64,000 bases of DNA from CAJQQK01 sp965224225 (GCA_965224225.1 CBDCZF010000031.1:385728-449727), one strand, 5' to 3'. Positions 17,682-27,765 are shown, counted from the stretch's first letter. Program-made: numbers and translations. Notes: generated by a model from the sequence alone, not told the origin.

Positions 17682-18560
17682 TCAAGTTACCTGTTGGCCC
17701 ACCTGCCGGCTGGCGGCCATCTCATGGAAGGTGGCGCGCAGCTTGCTGCTGATGGAGCCGGGATGACCATTGCCGATCGGCCGGCCGTCAATCGAGACGA
17801 CAGGCATGACGAGATTTGTCGCCGACGTGATGAACGCTTCCTTTGCGGCCATCGCTTCGTCAACGGAAAAGCCGCGCTCAACGAACGTCAATCCGTCACG
17901 CTCGAGCAGGTCGATCAATGTCGTCCGGGTCACGCCGCGCAGGATGTCGGTTGTCGCAGGCGGTGTGATGACCTCGCCATCGTTCGTGATGATCCAGGCA
18001 TTGCTCGAACCGCCTTCGCGCACCAGGCCGTCCGGGCCGATAAACCAGGCCTCCTGTGCGCCAACCTCGAGCGCCTTCTCCTTGGCGAGACTTGCCGGCA
18101 GCAGCATGACCGTCTTGATATCACAGCGCCCCCAGCGCATTTCGGGCATGGTCTGGACGGCAATGCCCTTTTCGGCTGCCGTCGCCTGGGCGTTCGGTGA
18201 TTGGCTGCGCGCAAGGCAGACCACCGTCGGGGCGGTCTCGACGCCTGAGAACAGGAAGTTGCGCGGCCCTGCCCCGCGCGAGACCTGCAGATAGACGATC
18301 CCGTTCCGGACCCGGTTCCGCCGGATCGTCTCGGAGATCACGTTCTGCCAGGCCCTGTCGCTCATGGGCAGCGGGATCGACAATTCACCGAGCGAGCGGG
18401 CCAGGCGGGCGAGATGGCGCGGTTCATCGATGATGGCTCCGTTGCGCACTTCGCAGACCTCGTAGACGGCATCGCCGAACTGGAAGCCGCGGTCCTCGGC
18501 ATGAACCCGCGCACGATCGTAGCGTTGGTATTTGCCGTTGATGTAGATGATACGAGTCAC
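17682..18560 (-). CDS. D-amino-acid-transaminase-type class IV aminotransferase
   Basis: A class IV PLP-dependent aminotransferase of about 292 residues. The N-terminal INGKYQRYDRARVHAEDRGFQFGDAVYEV is typical of D-alanine aminotransferases (Dat). Other family segments are YLQVSRGAGPRNF, the catalytic-lysine segment GRCDIKTVMLL, and the cofactor-binding EGGSSNAWII. Such enzymes interconvert D-alanine and D-glutamate and feed cell-wall synthesis; branched-chain specificity cannot be excluded. The GTG at 18560 is preferred over the TTG at 18587 because AGAGGG lies just upstream of it. The gene follows trkA by about 50 bases on the same strand and probably belongs to the ntr-trkA transcript. Confidence 0.88.
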   Translation of the reverse strand: MTRIIYINGKYQRYDRARVHAEDRGFQFGDAVYEVCEVRNGAIIDEPRHLARLARSLGELSIPLPMSDRAWQNVISETIRRNRVRNGIVYLQVSRGAGPRNFLFSGVETAPTVVCLARSQSPNAQATAAEKGIAVQTMPEMRWGRCDIKTVMLLPASLAKEKALEVGAQEAWFIGPDGLVREGGSSNAWIITNDGEVITPPATTDILRGVTRTTLIDLLERDGLTFVERGFSVDEAMAAKEAFITSATNLVMPVVSIDGRPIGNGHPGSISSKLRATFHEMAASRQVGQQVT

Positions 18561-18610
18561 GTGCTGGGTCCCTCTTACTGCGAGCAAGGTTCTCCAGGCC
18601 CGCGCTCCAA

Positions 18611-19987
18611 TCAGAAATAGTCCGGACTGACCCGGAACAGCGTCTCGACTTCGCGAATGTTCTTGACGAGCGAGAACAGGATGACGCGATCGCGGGCCTG
18701 CAATTCGGTATCACCGGTCGGCTTGATGATTTCTTCCTGCCGGACGATCGCGCCGAAGCGCACGCCGTCCGAAATCTCGAGATCACGGATCCGGCGTCCG
18801 ATCGCCGGCGTCGTGGCCAGCACTTCGGCCTCGAGCACCTCGCCGGCGCTGTTGTGGACCTCGTGGACAGCACGAATGCCGCCCCGCCGGACATACTGGA
18901 GGATACGCGAGACGGTGACGGCGCGCGGGCTCACCTGGGCATCGATTCCGAATGAGCGCACCATGCTGGCATAGCCGGTGCCGTTGACCAGACAGAGACT
19001 GCGACCGCAGCCAAGTTGCTTGGCAAGAACCGAAGTCAGGATATTGGCCTGATCGTTGTTGGTGACGGCGACCAGCGTCTCGGCAGAAGCGACGTCTGCC
19101 TCGCGCAGCAGGTCTTCCGATAGTGCATCGCCGTGCAGGACGACGGTGCGTTGCAGCGATTCTGCAATCGTAACGGCACGCTCCCGCCGGTTCTCGATGA
19201 TCTTGACGCGCACATTCTGTTCGCGCTCTTCGATGGCGCGCGCCACGTACAGACCGATGTTGCCGCCGCCGGCGATGATGATGCGCCGCGCCTGGGTCTC
19301 TTCGTGGCCGAAGATTTTCAAGGTGCGCGGCACCTGGTCGGCGGGCACCACGACATAGGCATCGTCGCCGGTTTTGAGGCGGGTGTCGGAATGGACGGCA
19401 AAAAGCTCACCGTCGCGCACGACACCGACGATGGTGGCGGGTAGATCGGGAAACAACTCGGCAAGCTGGCGCATCGATGCCTCGACGACAGGACAGTCGG
19501 GCCCGCAGTGGATGCCGATGGTCAAGACCCGACCTTCGGCGAAACTCGCCGTCTCGAAAGCACCGGGCAGCGCCAGTCGCCTGAGCACGACGTTGCCGAC
19601 TTCGAGTTCCGGAGAAATGATGTAGTCGATCGGAATGCCTTCGCGCGAGAACAGGTTCGACCAGTGTTTGTCGAGATAGGACTGGGCACGCACGCGGGCA
19701 ATCTTTGTTGGCACCTCGAACACCGTGTGGGCGATCTGGCAGGCGACCATGTTGACTTCGTCGGCAAGCGTCACGGCGATCAGCATGTCTGCATCGCGGG
19801 CGCCGGCGCGTTGCAGAACGTCCGGGTGGGCGCCGTTGCCGAGCAGGGCGCGGACCTCGAGAACATCGTTGGCACGCTGCACGAGTTCGGGCGCTGAATC
19901 GACGATCGACACGTCGTTGCCTTCATCAGCCAGGCGTTCAGCAATGCCAAGCCCGACCTGACCGGCGCCGCAAATGATGACTTTCAT
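18611..19987 (-). CDS. trkA: Trk system potassium transport regulatory protein TrkA
   Basis: TrkA is the cytosolic NAD(H)-binding gating subunit of Trk/Ktr potassium uptake. The 458-residue protein has two Rossmann RCK domains. The first begins MKVIICGAGQVGLGIAERLA and the second has RIIIAGGGNIGLYVARAIE. Each is followed by a TrkA-C domain. No membrane segments are present, and the partner trkH/trkG is not in this window. Placement right after ntrX is conserved in many alphaproteobacteria. The gap to ntrX is 42 bases. Confidence 0.95.
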   Translation of the reverse strand: MKVIICGAGQVGLGIAERLADEGNDVSIVDSAPELVQRANDVLEVRALLGNGAHPDVLQRAGARDADMLIAVTLADEVNMVACQIAHTVFEVPTKIARVRAQSYLDKHWSNLFSREGIPIDYIISPELEVGNVVLRRLALPGAFETASFAEGRVLTIGIHCGPDCPVVEASMRQLAELFPDLPATIVGVVRDGELFAVHSDTRLKTGDDAYVVVPADQVPRTLKIFGHEETQARRIIIAGGGNIGLYVARAIEEREQNVRVKIIENRRERAVTIAESLQRTVVLHGDALSEDLLREADVASAETLVAVTNNDQANILTSVLAKQLGCGRSLCLVNGTGYASMVRSFGIDAQVSPRAVTVSRILQYVRRGGIRAVHEVHNSAGEVLEAEVLATTPAIGRRIRDLEISDGVRFGAIVRQEEIIKPTGDTELQARDRVILFSLVKNIREVETLFRVSPDYF

Positions 19988-20029
19988 GGCTTATCCCTGC
20001 CTGCCAGTCATAAGGGGCAGCCGCCTGAC

Positions 20030-21424
20030 CTAACCGACCTGTGCGCTCGATCTCTGCTCGGAGCTGACACCCAGCGCACGCAATTTGCGATGTAGCGCGG
20101 ATCGTTCCATGCCAACGAACTCGGCTGTGCGCGAGATGTTGCCGCCGAAGCGGTTAATTTGGGAGAGCAGGTATTCGCGCTCGAAGATTTCGCGTGCTTC
20201 GCGCAGCGGCAGCGACATCAGATGCTCGGCCCCGCCGTTGACCGGCAGCGGCACGTTGGAGCCGATCTCGCTCGGCAGCATGTCGGCCGTGATCGTCGAT
20301 GCCGCATCCCCGCCGACCAGGATCATGACGCGTTCGATGTTGTTGCGTAGTTCGCGCACGTTACCCGGCCAGTCATGGGCTTGCAGGACGGCGATCGCGT
20401 CGTCACCGATCTTGCGCGGAGCAAGGCCCGAGGTCTCGGCAATCTGTTCGGCGAAATGATGAACCAGCGTGGGGATGTCCTCGCGTCGCTCGGCAAGCGA
20501 GGGCACGCGCAGCGGCACGACGTTCAGGCGATGATAGAGGTCCTCGCGGAAAGTGCCTTCCGCCATATCGCGCTCGATGTCGCGAGCGGTCGACGAAATG
20601 ATGCGCACGTCGACCGAGACTTTCTGTGTCCCTTCGAGACGCAGGAACTTCTGCTCGACCAGAACGCGCAGGATCTTGCCTTGTGTCTCGAGCGGCATGT
20701 CGGCGACTTCATCGATATAAAGCGTGCCGCCGTGGGCTTCTTCCAAGGCGCCCACCTTGCGGGTGCCGCCGGCGTGGTCCTCAATGCCGAAGAGTTCTTC
20801 TTCTACCCGGTCAGGCGCCATGGCTGCGGCATTGAGGACGACGAACGGTCCGTCCTTGCGATGCGATTTTTCATGTAGCAGGCGCGCGACCAGTTCCTTG
20901 CCCGTGCCTGACTGGCCGCGGATCAGGATGCGGCTGTTGGTTGGCGCGACACGCTCGATCTGGGTGCGCAGCTGGTTCAAGACGCTGCTCTCGCCGATCA
21001 TGTCCAGGGCCTGGGTCGAGCGCTCGCGCAACTGCTGGACCTCGCGGCGCAGCTGCGAGGCTTCGAGTGCGCGCATCGTCACCAGAAGCAGGCGGTCTGC
21101 CTGAAACGGCTTTTCGATGTAGTCGTACGCGCCGCGCTTGATGGCGGTGACGGCGGTTTCGATGTTGCCGTGGCCCGAGATGATAACGACGGGCAGTTCG
21201 GGATGGACCTTGCGGATGATGGAGAGCACTTCGAGACCGTCAAGGCGGCTGCCCTGCAGCCAGATGTCGAGGACGACAAGGTGGGGTTTACGCGCCTCGA
21301 TCGCGAGCAGCGCTTCATCCGAGTCACGTGCCAAGCGACATTGATGGCCTTCATCCTCGAGGATGCCCGCGACCAGTTCACGAATATCGGCTTCATCGTC
21401 AACAACCAGAATGTCCGATGCCAT
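20030..21424 (-). CDS. ntrX: Nitrogen assimilation response regulator NtrX
   Basis: Response regulator of the NtrY/NtrX pair. The 464-residue protein has a receiver domain (ASDILVVDDEADIRELVAGIL; phosphorylation Asp in VVLDIWLQ), an AAA+ domain (Walker A GQSGTGKE) and a C-terminal Fis-type helix-turn-helix (GNISRTAEFVGMERSALHRK). The sigma54-contacting GAFTGA loop is not present at the expected place, where the sequence reads HAGGTRKVGALEEAHGG; this is usual for NtrX. It therefore probably works as a DNA-binding regulator without classic sigma54 activation. It is 43 bases downstream of ntrY. Confidence 0.95.
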   Translation of the reverse strand: MASDILVVDDEADIRELVAGILEDEGHQCRLARDSDEALLAIEARKPHLVVLDIWLQGSRLDGLEVLSIIRKVHPELPVVIISGHGNIETAVTAIKRGAYDYIEKPFQADRLLLVTMRALEASQLRREVQQLRERSTQALDMIGESSVLNQLRTQIERVAPTNSRILIRGQSGTGKELVARLLHEKSHRKDGPFVVLNAAAMAPDRVEEELFGIEDHAGGTRKVGALEEAHGGTLYIDEVADMPLETQGKILRVLVEQKFLRLEGTQKVSVDVRIISSTARDIERDMAEGTFREDLYHRLNVVPLRVPSLAERREDIPTLVHHFAEQIAETSGLAPRKIGDDAIAVLQAHDWPGNVRELRNNIERVMILVGGDAASTITADMLPSEIGSNVPLPVNGGAEHLMSLPLREAREIFEREYLLSQINRFGGNISRTAEFVGMERSALHRKLRALGVSSEQRSSAQVG

Positions 21425-21467
21425 CGTTCACTCCCTTCCGCTTTGGTAGCGCACTAAACCCCGGCAG

Positions 21468-23846
21468 TCAGCCGGCGGTCAGCGCCACGTTCTTGTTCGC
21501 CTCATTCAGCGCTAGTTGGTCGCCGTCTTCAGCTTCAGCTGTTGCTGCCGGCCGCAAGGCCAGCCGGATGCGCACCAGTGCACCGTGGTTTCGGCCGCCT
21601 TCCGGCGGTGCATCCGTCAGTTCAAGTTTGCCGCCATGCTGCTCGATGATCTTTTGTACGATCGCGAGCCCGAGGCCGGTGCCCTTGGCTTTGGTCGTCA
21701 CATAAGGCTCGAGCAGGCGCGGGCGCATTTGCTTGGAAAGTCCGGCACCGTTGTCGATGACTTCGATCACGGCGCTCTCCTCGTCAACCGTCAGGCGCGT
21801 TTCGACGAGACCCTGATAGTCTGCTGGCACATCATCGCCTTCACGCACAGCTTGAATGGCTTCGACCGCGTTCTTGACCAGGTTGCTCACTGCTTGCGTG
21901 ATCAGGCGCCGGTCGATCGAGAGCAGGACCGGCTCGTCCGGCAGGTCGAGCGTGAAGCGGATACCGGTCGAGCCCATCTGGAAGAGCGTCACGGAATCCT
22001 TGACGGCGGCCCTCAGATCGTCGCGCATGAGCTGCGGCTTCGGCATGCGGGCAAACGATGAAAACTCATCGACCATGCGCGAGACATCGCCGACCTGACG
22101 GATGATGGTCTCGGTACATTTGTCGAAGACCTCGCGATCCTCGCCGATCACGTTGCCATACTTGCGGCGGATGCGTTCAGCGGAAAGTTGTATCGGCGTC
22201 AGCGGGTTCTTGATCTCGTGGGCGATGCGGCGTGCCACATCGGCCCAGGCCGAGGCGCGCTGGGCGCTGACCAGTTCGGTGATGTCATCGAACGTGAGAA
22301 CCGCGTTGCCGCCGGCCTCTGTCTCCTGACGTGTCAGGCGAACGGCGAATGTGCGCTCTTCGCCATCGACCGTCACGGTGACCTGATCCGGCGCCCTCGT
22401 CTTGGCATCGTGTGGGCCGGCGTGCTGCACGACTTCGGCGAATTTCGGTGCAGCCTCATGCAACGGCCGGCCGATCAGCCCATCGGTCCCAGCCCCGAGG
22501 AGATGTTCGGCTGCGCGATTGGCAAGCGTGATCTGCATCCGATCATCGAGCCCGAGCACGCCTGACGTAACGCCGGCAAGCGTCGCCTCCATGAAGGCGC
22601 GGCCCTCGCTCAGCTGCTGGTTGGTCGAGACCAGTTCGTCGCGCTGATTGCTGAGTTCGAGCGTCATCGTATTGAAGATTTGGGAGAGACGGCGCAGATC
22701 CCCTTCCCCGCGTCGTTCCGGGAGCGCAACGTTCAGATTTCCGGTCGAGACGATTTGCGCCGCCCCGATCAGGCGCCGGATGGGTGCAACGAAACGGCCT
22801 GAAAACCATAAACCCGCCCAGATCGCAGCGAGCAGCGAAGTCAGCGATATCATGAAGTAGATCAGGCCATGCGCGAACTTGAGGCCGCCGCGACGCTCGC
22901 GCAGTTCGCGGTATTCGGCAACGCCTGCTTCGGTGCGCTCGAGATGGCGCATGACCTTGGGATTAACGCCACGGGCAACGAACAAGTAGGCGCCGGGAAA
23001 GCCGTCGAGCTTCTTGAGGGCGGCGACCCGATAGGCATCGCGCGGCATCAGCAGCGGGATCTGGCCGGCGGCCGCCAGCTGGATGACGTGGCGTGGCGGC
23101 GCACGATAGGCAATCGCCTCGTCCTTGAGGAACGAGACGATCGGCTCACCCTTTTCGTTGATTACATAGGCAAACGGCAGATCCCGCAGGCCGGCCTGCA
23201 CGAATACGAGGCTTTTCAGCTTGTCATGATCGCCGCCGATCGTCTGGGCCGAATCGGCGAGATCCTTGGCCATGTTGACGATGTCGGTGCGGATCACCTG
23301 ACCATGTTCTTCGAGATAGGCGTTGGCAACGTCGAGGGAGTTTTCGATGATCTGGCGCGTGCGTGTCGAAAACCAGCCGTCGAGAGAGCGTGAAAACGTG
23401 GTCGTGGCCGCAACCGCCAGGATGATGGCGGGCAGTGCTGCGATCACCGAGAACAACAGCACGATGCGCACGTGCAGGCGACTGCCGGCAATCTTCTGGC
23501 GCCAGGCTCTGAGCAGGCTGCCGAACTGAATCGCGAGGACCGCGACCATCGCGACAATCAGCGCGATGTTGACCAGGAACACGGCGACCACGACCGAATT
23601 GCGCGGCACGATGGGCGTTAAGCCCGTCAGGATCAGGTAGGTCGCCATCGCCGAAATGCTGGCGAGCGAGACGATGACCAGACCCACATAAAAGGAGCGG
23701 CTGTTTGTGTCGGCGAAGGGCAATCTGGCATCATCGAATGCATCGAGACCGTAGCCTGCCGTTTCACTGGTCGTGGGCACGCTTTCCCGGTCGATCGCGG
23801 CCGGATCGTCAGAAGACGTTTGCGGTGCTTCAGCCTTGGCCATCAT
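21468..23846 (-). CDS. ntrY: Sensor histidine kinase NtrY
   Basis: Membrane sensor kinase of the NtrYX system, 792 residues. The N-terminal ~130 residues hold three or four helices, followed by an extracytoplasmic sensor region of about 200 residues, another helix, and a HAMP domain (IRRLIGAAQIVSTGNLNV). A PAS domain (around LGLDDRMQITLANRAAEHLLG), the His-kinase box RRIAHEIKNPLTPIQLSAER (His autophosphorylation site) and a HATPase domain (VIEVIDNGAGLSKQMRPRLL, GTGLGLAIVQKI) follow. NtrYX is linked in alphaproteobacteria to nitrogen metabolism, redox response and envelope control. The gap to upstream ntrC is 278 bases, so it may have its own promoter. Confidence 0.95.
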   Translation of the reverse strand: MMAKAEAPQTSSDDPAAIDRESVPTTSETAGYGLDAFDDARLPFADTNSRSFYVGLVIVSLASISAMATYLILTGLTPIVPRNSVVVAVFLVNIALIVAMVAVLAIQFGSLLRAWRQKIAGSRLHVRIVLLFSVIAALPAIILAVAATTTFSRSLDGWFSTRTRQIIENSLDVANAYLEEHGQVIRTDIVNMAKDLADSAQTIGGDHDKLKSLVFVQAGLRDLPFAYVINEKGEPIVSFLKDEAIAYRAPPRHVIQLAAAGQIPLLMPRDAYRVAALKKLDGFPGAYLFVARGVNPKVMRHLERTEAGVAEYRELRERRGGLKFAHGLIYFMISLTSLLAAIWAGLWFSGRFVAPIRRLIGAAQIVSTGNLNVALPERRGEGDLRRLSQIFNTMTLELSNQRDELVSTNQQLSEGRAFMEATLAGVTSGVLGLDDRMQITLANRAAEHLLGAGTDGLIGRPLHEAAPKFAEVVQHAGPHDAKTRAPDQVTVTVDGEERTFAVRLTRQETEAGGNAVLTFDDITELVSAQRASAWADVARRIAHEIKNPLTPIQLSAERIRRKYGNVIGEDREVFDKCTETIIRQVGDVSRMVDEFSSFARMPKPQLMRDDLRAAVKDSVTLFQMGSTGIRFTLDLPDEPVLLSIDRRLITQAVSNLVKNAVEAIQAVREGDDVPADYQGLVETRLTVDEESAVIEVIDNGAGLSKQMRPRLLEPYVTTKAKGTGLGLAIVQKIIEQHGGKLELTDAPPEGGRNHGALVRIRLALRPAATAEAEDGDQLALNEANKNVALTAG

Positions 23847-24034
23847 CTCTCAGAGACTGCTATTTCCGCCGAATTCGTGCAGCACGTACGCAACAATCCA
23901 GTCCAGAGCCGGCGTTGCTGGTTGCGCACATCCAACTGCCGGCGCGTAGTTCTGAAGCCACAGTGAGGCGGAAGAGTGACGCGATGCGACTCGCCTAATG
24001 CTTCTCAGTGATAATTATGTACCAGCTTTTTCGG

Positions 24035-24062
24035 AGCTTAGCCGGATTGTGTTGAGCGTCAA
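24035..24062 (-). promoter_or_regulatory. Candidate sigma70-type promoter for ntrYX
   Basis: In the 278-base gap between ntrC and ntrY, the minus strand carries TTGACG (24057-24062), a 16-base spacer and TAAGCT (24035-24040). The -35 is good and the -10 matches three of six positions. AT-rich sequence (TACATAATTAT) lies just downstream. It would let ntrYX be expressed apart from ntrBC. Confidence 0.25.
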
Positions 24063-24124
24063 GCACACCTGTGTGTCGGCTGAGCGACGTGACCCGGCCG
24101 GGCCTTATGGCGGGCCGCTTGCAG

Positions 24125-25576
24125 CTATGCCTGCGGTCCCTTGAATATCTGGATGTCCAACAACTTAATGCGACTGCGCAAAGTATTGCGATTAACACCC
24201 AACAGCTCGGCGGCCCGGATCTGATTGCCGCGCGTGGCGGTCAGCGCGGCCGAAATTAACGGCCGTTCCACTTCACGAATGATGCGGTCGTGCAGGCCCG
24301 GCGGCGGCAGTTCGCCGTTGAAGCTCGTGAAGTAGCCGGCGAGATAGCGCTCGACCATTTCCGCCAGCGACTGGTCATCGCCGGCGACTTCGCCGGGCGC
24401 GGCCTCAGGGGTAAGGCCGGCAAGCTCCTGGTCGATGCGCTCGGCTGAAATGATCTCCTGCGGGTGGATTGCGACCAGACGCCGGATCATGTTCTCGAGT
24501 TCACGCACGTTGCCGGGCCAGGCATGTGTCTTGAGGCGGGCGATCGCCTCGTTGGTAATCGTGTGCTCGCCGAGCCCTTCCCGCGTCATCAGGCGCAGGA
24601 AATGACGGGCAAGGTCGCCGATGTCGTCGAGGCGCTGGCGCAGCGGCGGCAGGCCGAGCGGCGCGACGTTCAGGCGATAGTAGAGGTCTTCGCGAAACAG
24701 CCCTTGCTGGATCTGGGCACGCAGATCGCGGTGGGTGGCAGCCACGATGCGCACGTCGGTCTTGATCGGCGTTCTCCCACCAACCGTGGTGTATTCGCCT
24801 TCCTGCAGGACGCGCAGCAAACGCGTTTGCGCCTCGAACGGCATGTCTCCTATTTCATCGAGAAAGAGCGTGCCGCCGTCTGCCTGCTCGAAGCGGCCCG
24901 CAATACGCGCCTGCGCCCCCGTAAAGGCCCCCTTCTCGTGGCCGAAGAGTTCGCTTTCGATGAGATCGCGCGGGATAGCTGCCATGTTGACGGGCACGAA
25001 CGGACCGTGCCGGCGCTTGCCGTGGTCGTGCAGGACGCGGGCGACGAGTTCCTTGCCGGTGCCTGATTCACCGGTGATCAGCACGGTGAGCTCGGTTTGT
25101 GTCAGGCGTGCAAGGACGCGGTAGATTTCCTGCATGGCCAGCGAGCGGCCGATCAACGGCAGTTCTTCGCTGTCGCCGTCACCTGCCTCGCCGCGGCGCA
25201 CCTGTTGTTTCGGTTCTGCCATCGCACGACCGACAACACCGACCAGTTCATTTAGATCGAAGGGCTTCGGCAGGTATTCAAAGGCGCCGCGCTCGGTCGC
25301 TTTGAGCGCGGTCATCAGTGTGTTCTGCGCACTCATTACGATGATCGGCAATTCCGGGCGCAGTCGGCGGATACGTGGGATCAGTTCGAAGGCATTCTCA
25401 TCGGGCATCACGACGTCGGTGATCACGACGTCGCCCTCGCCCTGCTGCACCCAGCGCCATAGCGAAGCGGCATTGGATGTCGTGCGCGGGACGTAGCCGG
25501 CGCGGGCGAGCGCCTGATTGAGAACGGTGCGGATCGCACCGTCGTCATCGGCAACGAGCACAGTGCCTTTGGCCAT
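24125..25576 (-). CDS. ntrC: Nitrogen regulation response regulator NtrC
   Basis: Sigma54-dependent activator of nitrogen-starvation genes, 483 residues. It has an N-terminal receiver (TVLVADDDGAIRTVLNQAL; Asp in VVITDVVMPDE), an AAA+ domain with Walker A GESGTGKE and the sigma54-contacting GAFTGA loop (GHEKGAFTGAQARIAG), and a Fis-type HTH (GNQIRAAELLGVNRNTLRSR). All parts needed for sigma54 activation are present. It is 18 bases downstream of ntrB, its kinase, and co-transcribed with dusB-ntrB. Confidence 0.96.
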   Translation of the reverse strand: MAKGTVLVADDDGAIRTVLNQALARAGYVPRTTSNAASLWRWVQQGEGDVVITDVVMPDENAFELIPRIRRLRPELPIIVMSAQNTLMTALKATERGAFEYLPKPFDLNELVGVVGRAMAEPKQQVRRGEAGDGDSEELPLIGRSLAMQEIYRVLARLTQTELTVLITGESGTGKELVARVLHDHGKRRHGPFVPVNMAAIPRDLIESELFGHEKGAFTGAQARIAGRFEQADGGTLFLDEIGDMPFEAQTRLLRVLQEGEYTTVGGRTPIKTDVRIVAATHRDLRAQIQQGLFREDLYYRLNVAPLGLPPLRQRLDDIGDLARHFLRLMTREGLGEHTITNEAIARLKTHAWPGNVRELENMIRRLVAIHPQEIISAERIDQELAGLTPEAAPGEVAGDDQSLAEMVERYLAGYFTSFNGELPPPGLHDRIIREVERPLISAALTATRGNQIRAAELLGVNRNTLRSRIKLLDIQIFKGPQA

Positions 25577-25594
25577 GTCTGACGGAGCCTTTCG

Positions 25595-26740
25595 TTACTC
25601 TGCGGACGGGCGTGCGCGCTGCAGGGGCAGCAGAATGCGGAACGTCGTCTGGCGCGGGTTCGATTCGCATTCGATCACACCACCGTGGTCGGAAATGATC
25701 TTGGCGACCAGCGCCAGACCGAGCCCCGAACCGTTTGCTTTGTCGGTGACGAACGGCTCGAAGATGTGCTTTTGCATGTCGGGCTTGATGCCGGCACCGT
25801 TGTCCTGGATCTCGATCAACAACGGCAGGCTGACGCGCGTGCCGCTCCCCGAAACGGACAGCCTGACGCCCGGACGAAACGCCGTGCGCATGACGATCCG
25901 TCCGCCCATGTCGCCCTGTTCGTTGATCGCCTCGCTGGCATTCTTGACGAGGTTCAGGGCGGCCTGAATGAGCAGGTCGCGCACACCCGGCACCGGTGGC
26001 AGCGAGGGGTCGAAATCCTGGCGGAACTCGATGTTGCGCGCAAAGCCGCTCTGCGCGATCTGGCGCACATGTTCGAGGACGTCGTGGATGTTGACCGGCT
26101 CGCGCGCGATCGGCCGTTCGTCACCGAACACTTCGATGCGGTCGATCAGTTTGCGCACACGCTCGGTCTCGGCGCAGATGAGTTGTGTCAGCGCCCGGTC
26201 TTCGTCGCGGAGCGATGGCTCTAGCAGTTGTGCGGCACCGCGGATGCCGGATAGCGGGTTCTTGATCTCATGGGCGAGCACCGCTGAAAAGCCGGACGCC
26301 GATCTCGCCGCGGCGCGATTCGACAACTGACGCTCGATCATCTGGGCCATCGAGCGGTGCTGGAGGAGGAGAACCACGTCCAAACCGCCGTCCTGCAGCG
26401 GGCCGCCATAGGCATCGATCAGATGTGTCGCCTCGGTGCGCGGCAGTACAATTTCGACGCCGTATTCGTTGACCGAGGCCATCGTCCGGCGAACCTGTGC
26501 GATCAGGCTGATCAACGGACAGCCGAAGGTCACTAGATCGCCGATCTTCTGGCGCTGCAGGACGGTGGCGCTCAGGCCAAAGAACTGCTCAGCAGCTGGG
26601 TTGGCAAACGCGATCCTGTCGGTCTGGTCGAGCAGCACGACGGCGTGCGGCAGGCCGTCGAGCAGCAACTGATGGACGGTCGGCTGGGCCTTGGAGCCAG
26701 CTTTCGTTTTCGGCTTGGACTTAGCTTTCGCAGCGGTCAT
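25595..26740 (-). CDS. ntrB: Nitrogen regulation sensor kinase NtrB
   Basis: Soluble PAS-containing histidine kinase that phosphorylates or dephosphorylates NtrC under PII control. It has 381 residues and no membrane segments. The N-terminal tail is Lys-rich (MTAAKAKSKPKTKAGSKAQP). A PAS domain (VVLLDQTDRIAFANPAAEQFFG), the H-box LAHEIKNPLSGIRGAAQLL and the HATPase motifs (IEIQDNGAGIKPDMQKHIFE, GSGLGLALVAKI) follow. Its ATG overlaps the dusB stop by four bases, the classic dus-ntrB coupling. Confidence 0.95.
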   Translation of the reverse strand: MTAAKAKSKPKTKAGSKAQPTVHQLLLDGLPHAVVLLDQTDRIAFANPAAEQFFGLSATVLQRQKIGDLVTFGCPLISLIAQVRRTMASVNEYGVEIVLPRTEATHLIDAYGGPLQDGGLDVVLLLQHRSMAQMIERQLSNRAAARSASGFSAVLAHEIKNPLSGIRGAAQLLEPSLRDEDRALTQLICAETERVRKLIDRIEVFGDERPIAREPVNIHDVLEHVRQIAQSGFARNIEFRQDFDPSLPPVPGVRDLLIQAALNLVKNASEAINEQGDMGGRIVMRTAFRPGVRLSVSGSGTRVSLPLLIEIQDNGAGIKPDMQKHIFEPFVTDKANGSGLGLALVAKIISDHGGVIECESNPRQTTFRILLPLQRARPSAE

Positions 26741-27765
26741 GCAGCTGCCCTTCGTGATGCAGCGTGATCGAACAACTCGCGCAGGCCGGAATTCACGGCG
26801 GCGGGTGATTCAAGCGTGCATAGCCGGCGGCGCCAGGCCTTTTCGGTTGCCGTATCGAAGCCGATGCCGGCGATATACCAGGCGATATGTTTGCGCGCGT
26901 TGCGCAGGCCCAAAGTCGTGCCGTAGTGGGTCAGCATCTGTTCGAAGTGCTCAAGGACGATGTCGAGTCGGGATGCTGCGGCGGGCGGTGCCGCGTCATG
27001 GCTGCCGGCAAGTCGCGCGCCGATGATGCCGGGCTGCCAGGGCGCGCCGTAAGCACCGCGGCCGATCATGACACCGTCCGCCCCCGATTGGGCAAGCGCT
27101 TCGCGGGCCTCTTCGAACGTCGTGATATCGCCGTTGACGATCACCGGCACGGTGACGCGCTGCTTGACGGCTCTGACGCCTGACCAGTCCGCCTGTCCCT
27201 TGAAGAACTGGCAGCGTGTGCGGCCATGCACGGTGAACATCGCGATGCCTGCCTGCTCAGCCCGCTCGGCCAGGTCCGCGGCATTCAGTGATCGGCCATC
27301 CCAGCCCAGCCGCATCTTGAGGGTAACCGGCACATCGACCGCCGCCACGACAGCCTCGATGATGCGCTCGGCAAGGTCCGGTTCACGCATCAGTGCGCTG
27401 CCCGACAACTTGCCGGTCACTTCGCGAGCCGGACAGCCCATGTTGATGTCGATGATCTCGGCCCCGCGCTGTCGCGCAATCCGCGCCCCCTCCGCCATCC
27501 ACTGAGGGTCGAAGCCGATGAGTTGCATGACAAAGGGATCAAGGTCGCCGCCGGTTGCCCGCCGCAAGACGTCATGGCGCTCATTGACCAGTTCGCGGCT
27601 CGCCACCATCTCCGAAATCACCAGACCGGCTCCGAAGCGGTGCGCCAGCCGGCGGAATGGCAGATCGGATACGCCCGACATCGGCGCCAGCAATGCCGGA
27701 CAGCCAAGTGCGTGTCGGCCGATGCGGATGACCGGCAATTCTGGTTTTTGATCAATCTGGTGCAT
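26737..27765 (-). CDS. dusB: tRNA-dihydrouridine synthase DusB
   Basis: FMN-dependent reductase forming dihydrouridine in tRNA. The 342-residue TIM-barrel protein has LAPMSGVSDLPFRRLAHRFG at the N-terminus, the catalytic-cysteine motif DINMGCPAREV and the FMN-binding stretches KMRLGWDG, FTVHGRTRCQ, VIVNGDI and GVMIGRGAYG. In many proteobacteria dus genes lead nitrogen-regulation or fis operons. Here the gene opens the dusB-ntrB-ntrC operon, with its stop overlapping the ntrB start. It is divergent from ispDF over about 130 bases. Confidence 0.95.
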   Translation of the reverse strand: MHQIDQKPELPVIRIGRHALGCPALLAPMSGVSDLPFRRLAHRFGAGLVISEMVASRELVNERHDVLRRATGGDLDPFVMQLIGFDPQWMAEGARIARQRGAEIIDINMGCPAREVTGKLSGSALMREPDLAERIIEAVVAAVDVPVTLKMRLGWDGRSLNAADLAERAEQAGIAMFTVHGRTRCQFFKGQADWSGVRAVKQRVTVPVIVNGDITTFEEAREALAQSGADGVMIGRGAYGAPWQPGIIGARLAGSHDAAPPAAASRLDIVLEHFEQMLTHYGTTLGLRNARKHIAWYIAGIGFDTATEKAWRRRLCTLESPAAVNSGLRELFDHAASRRAAA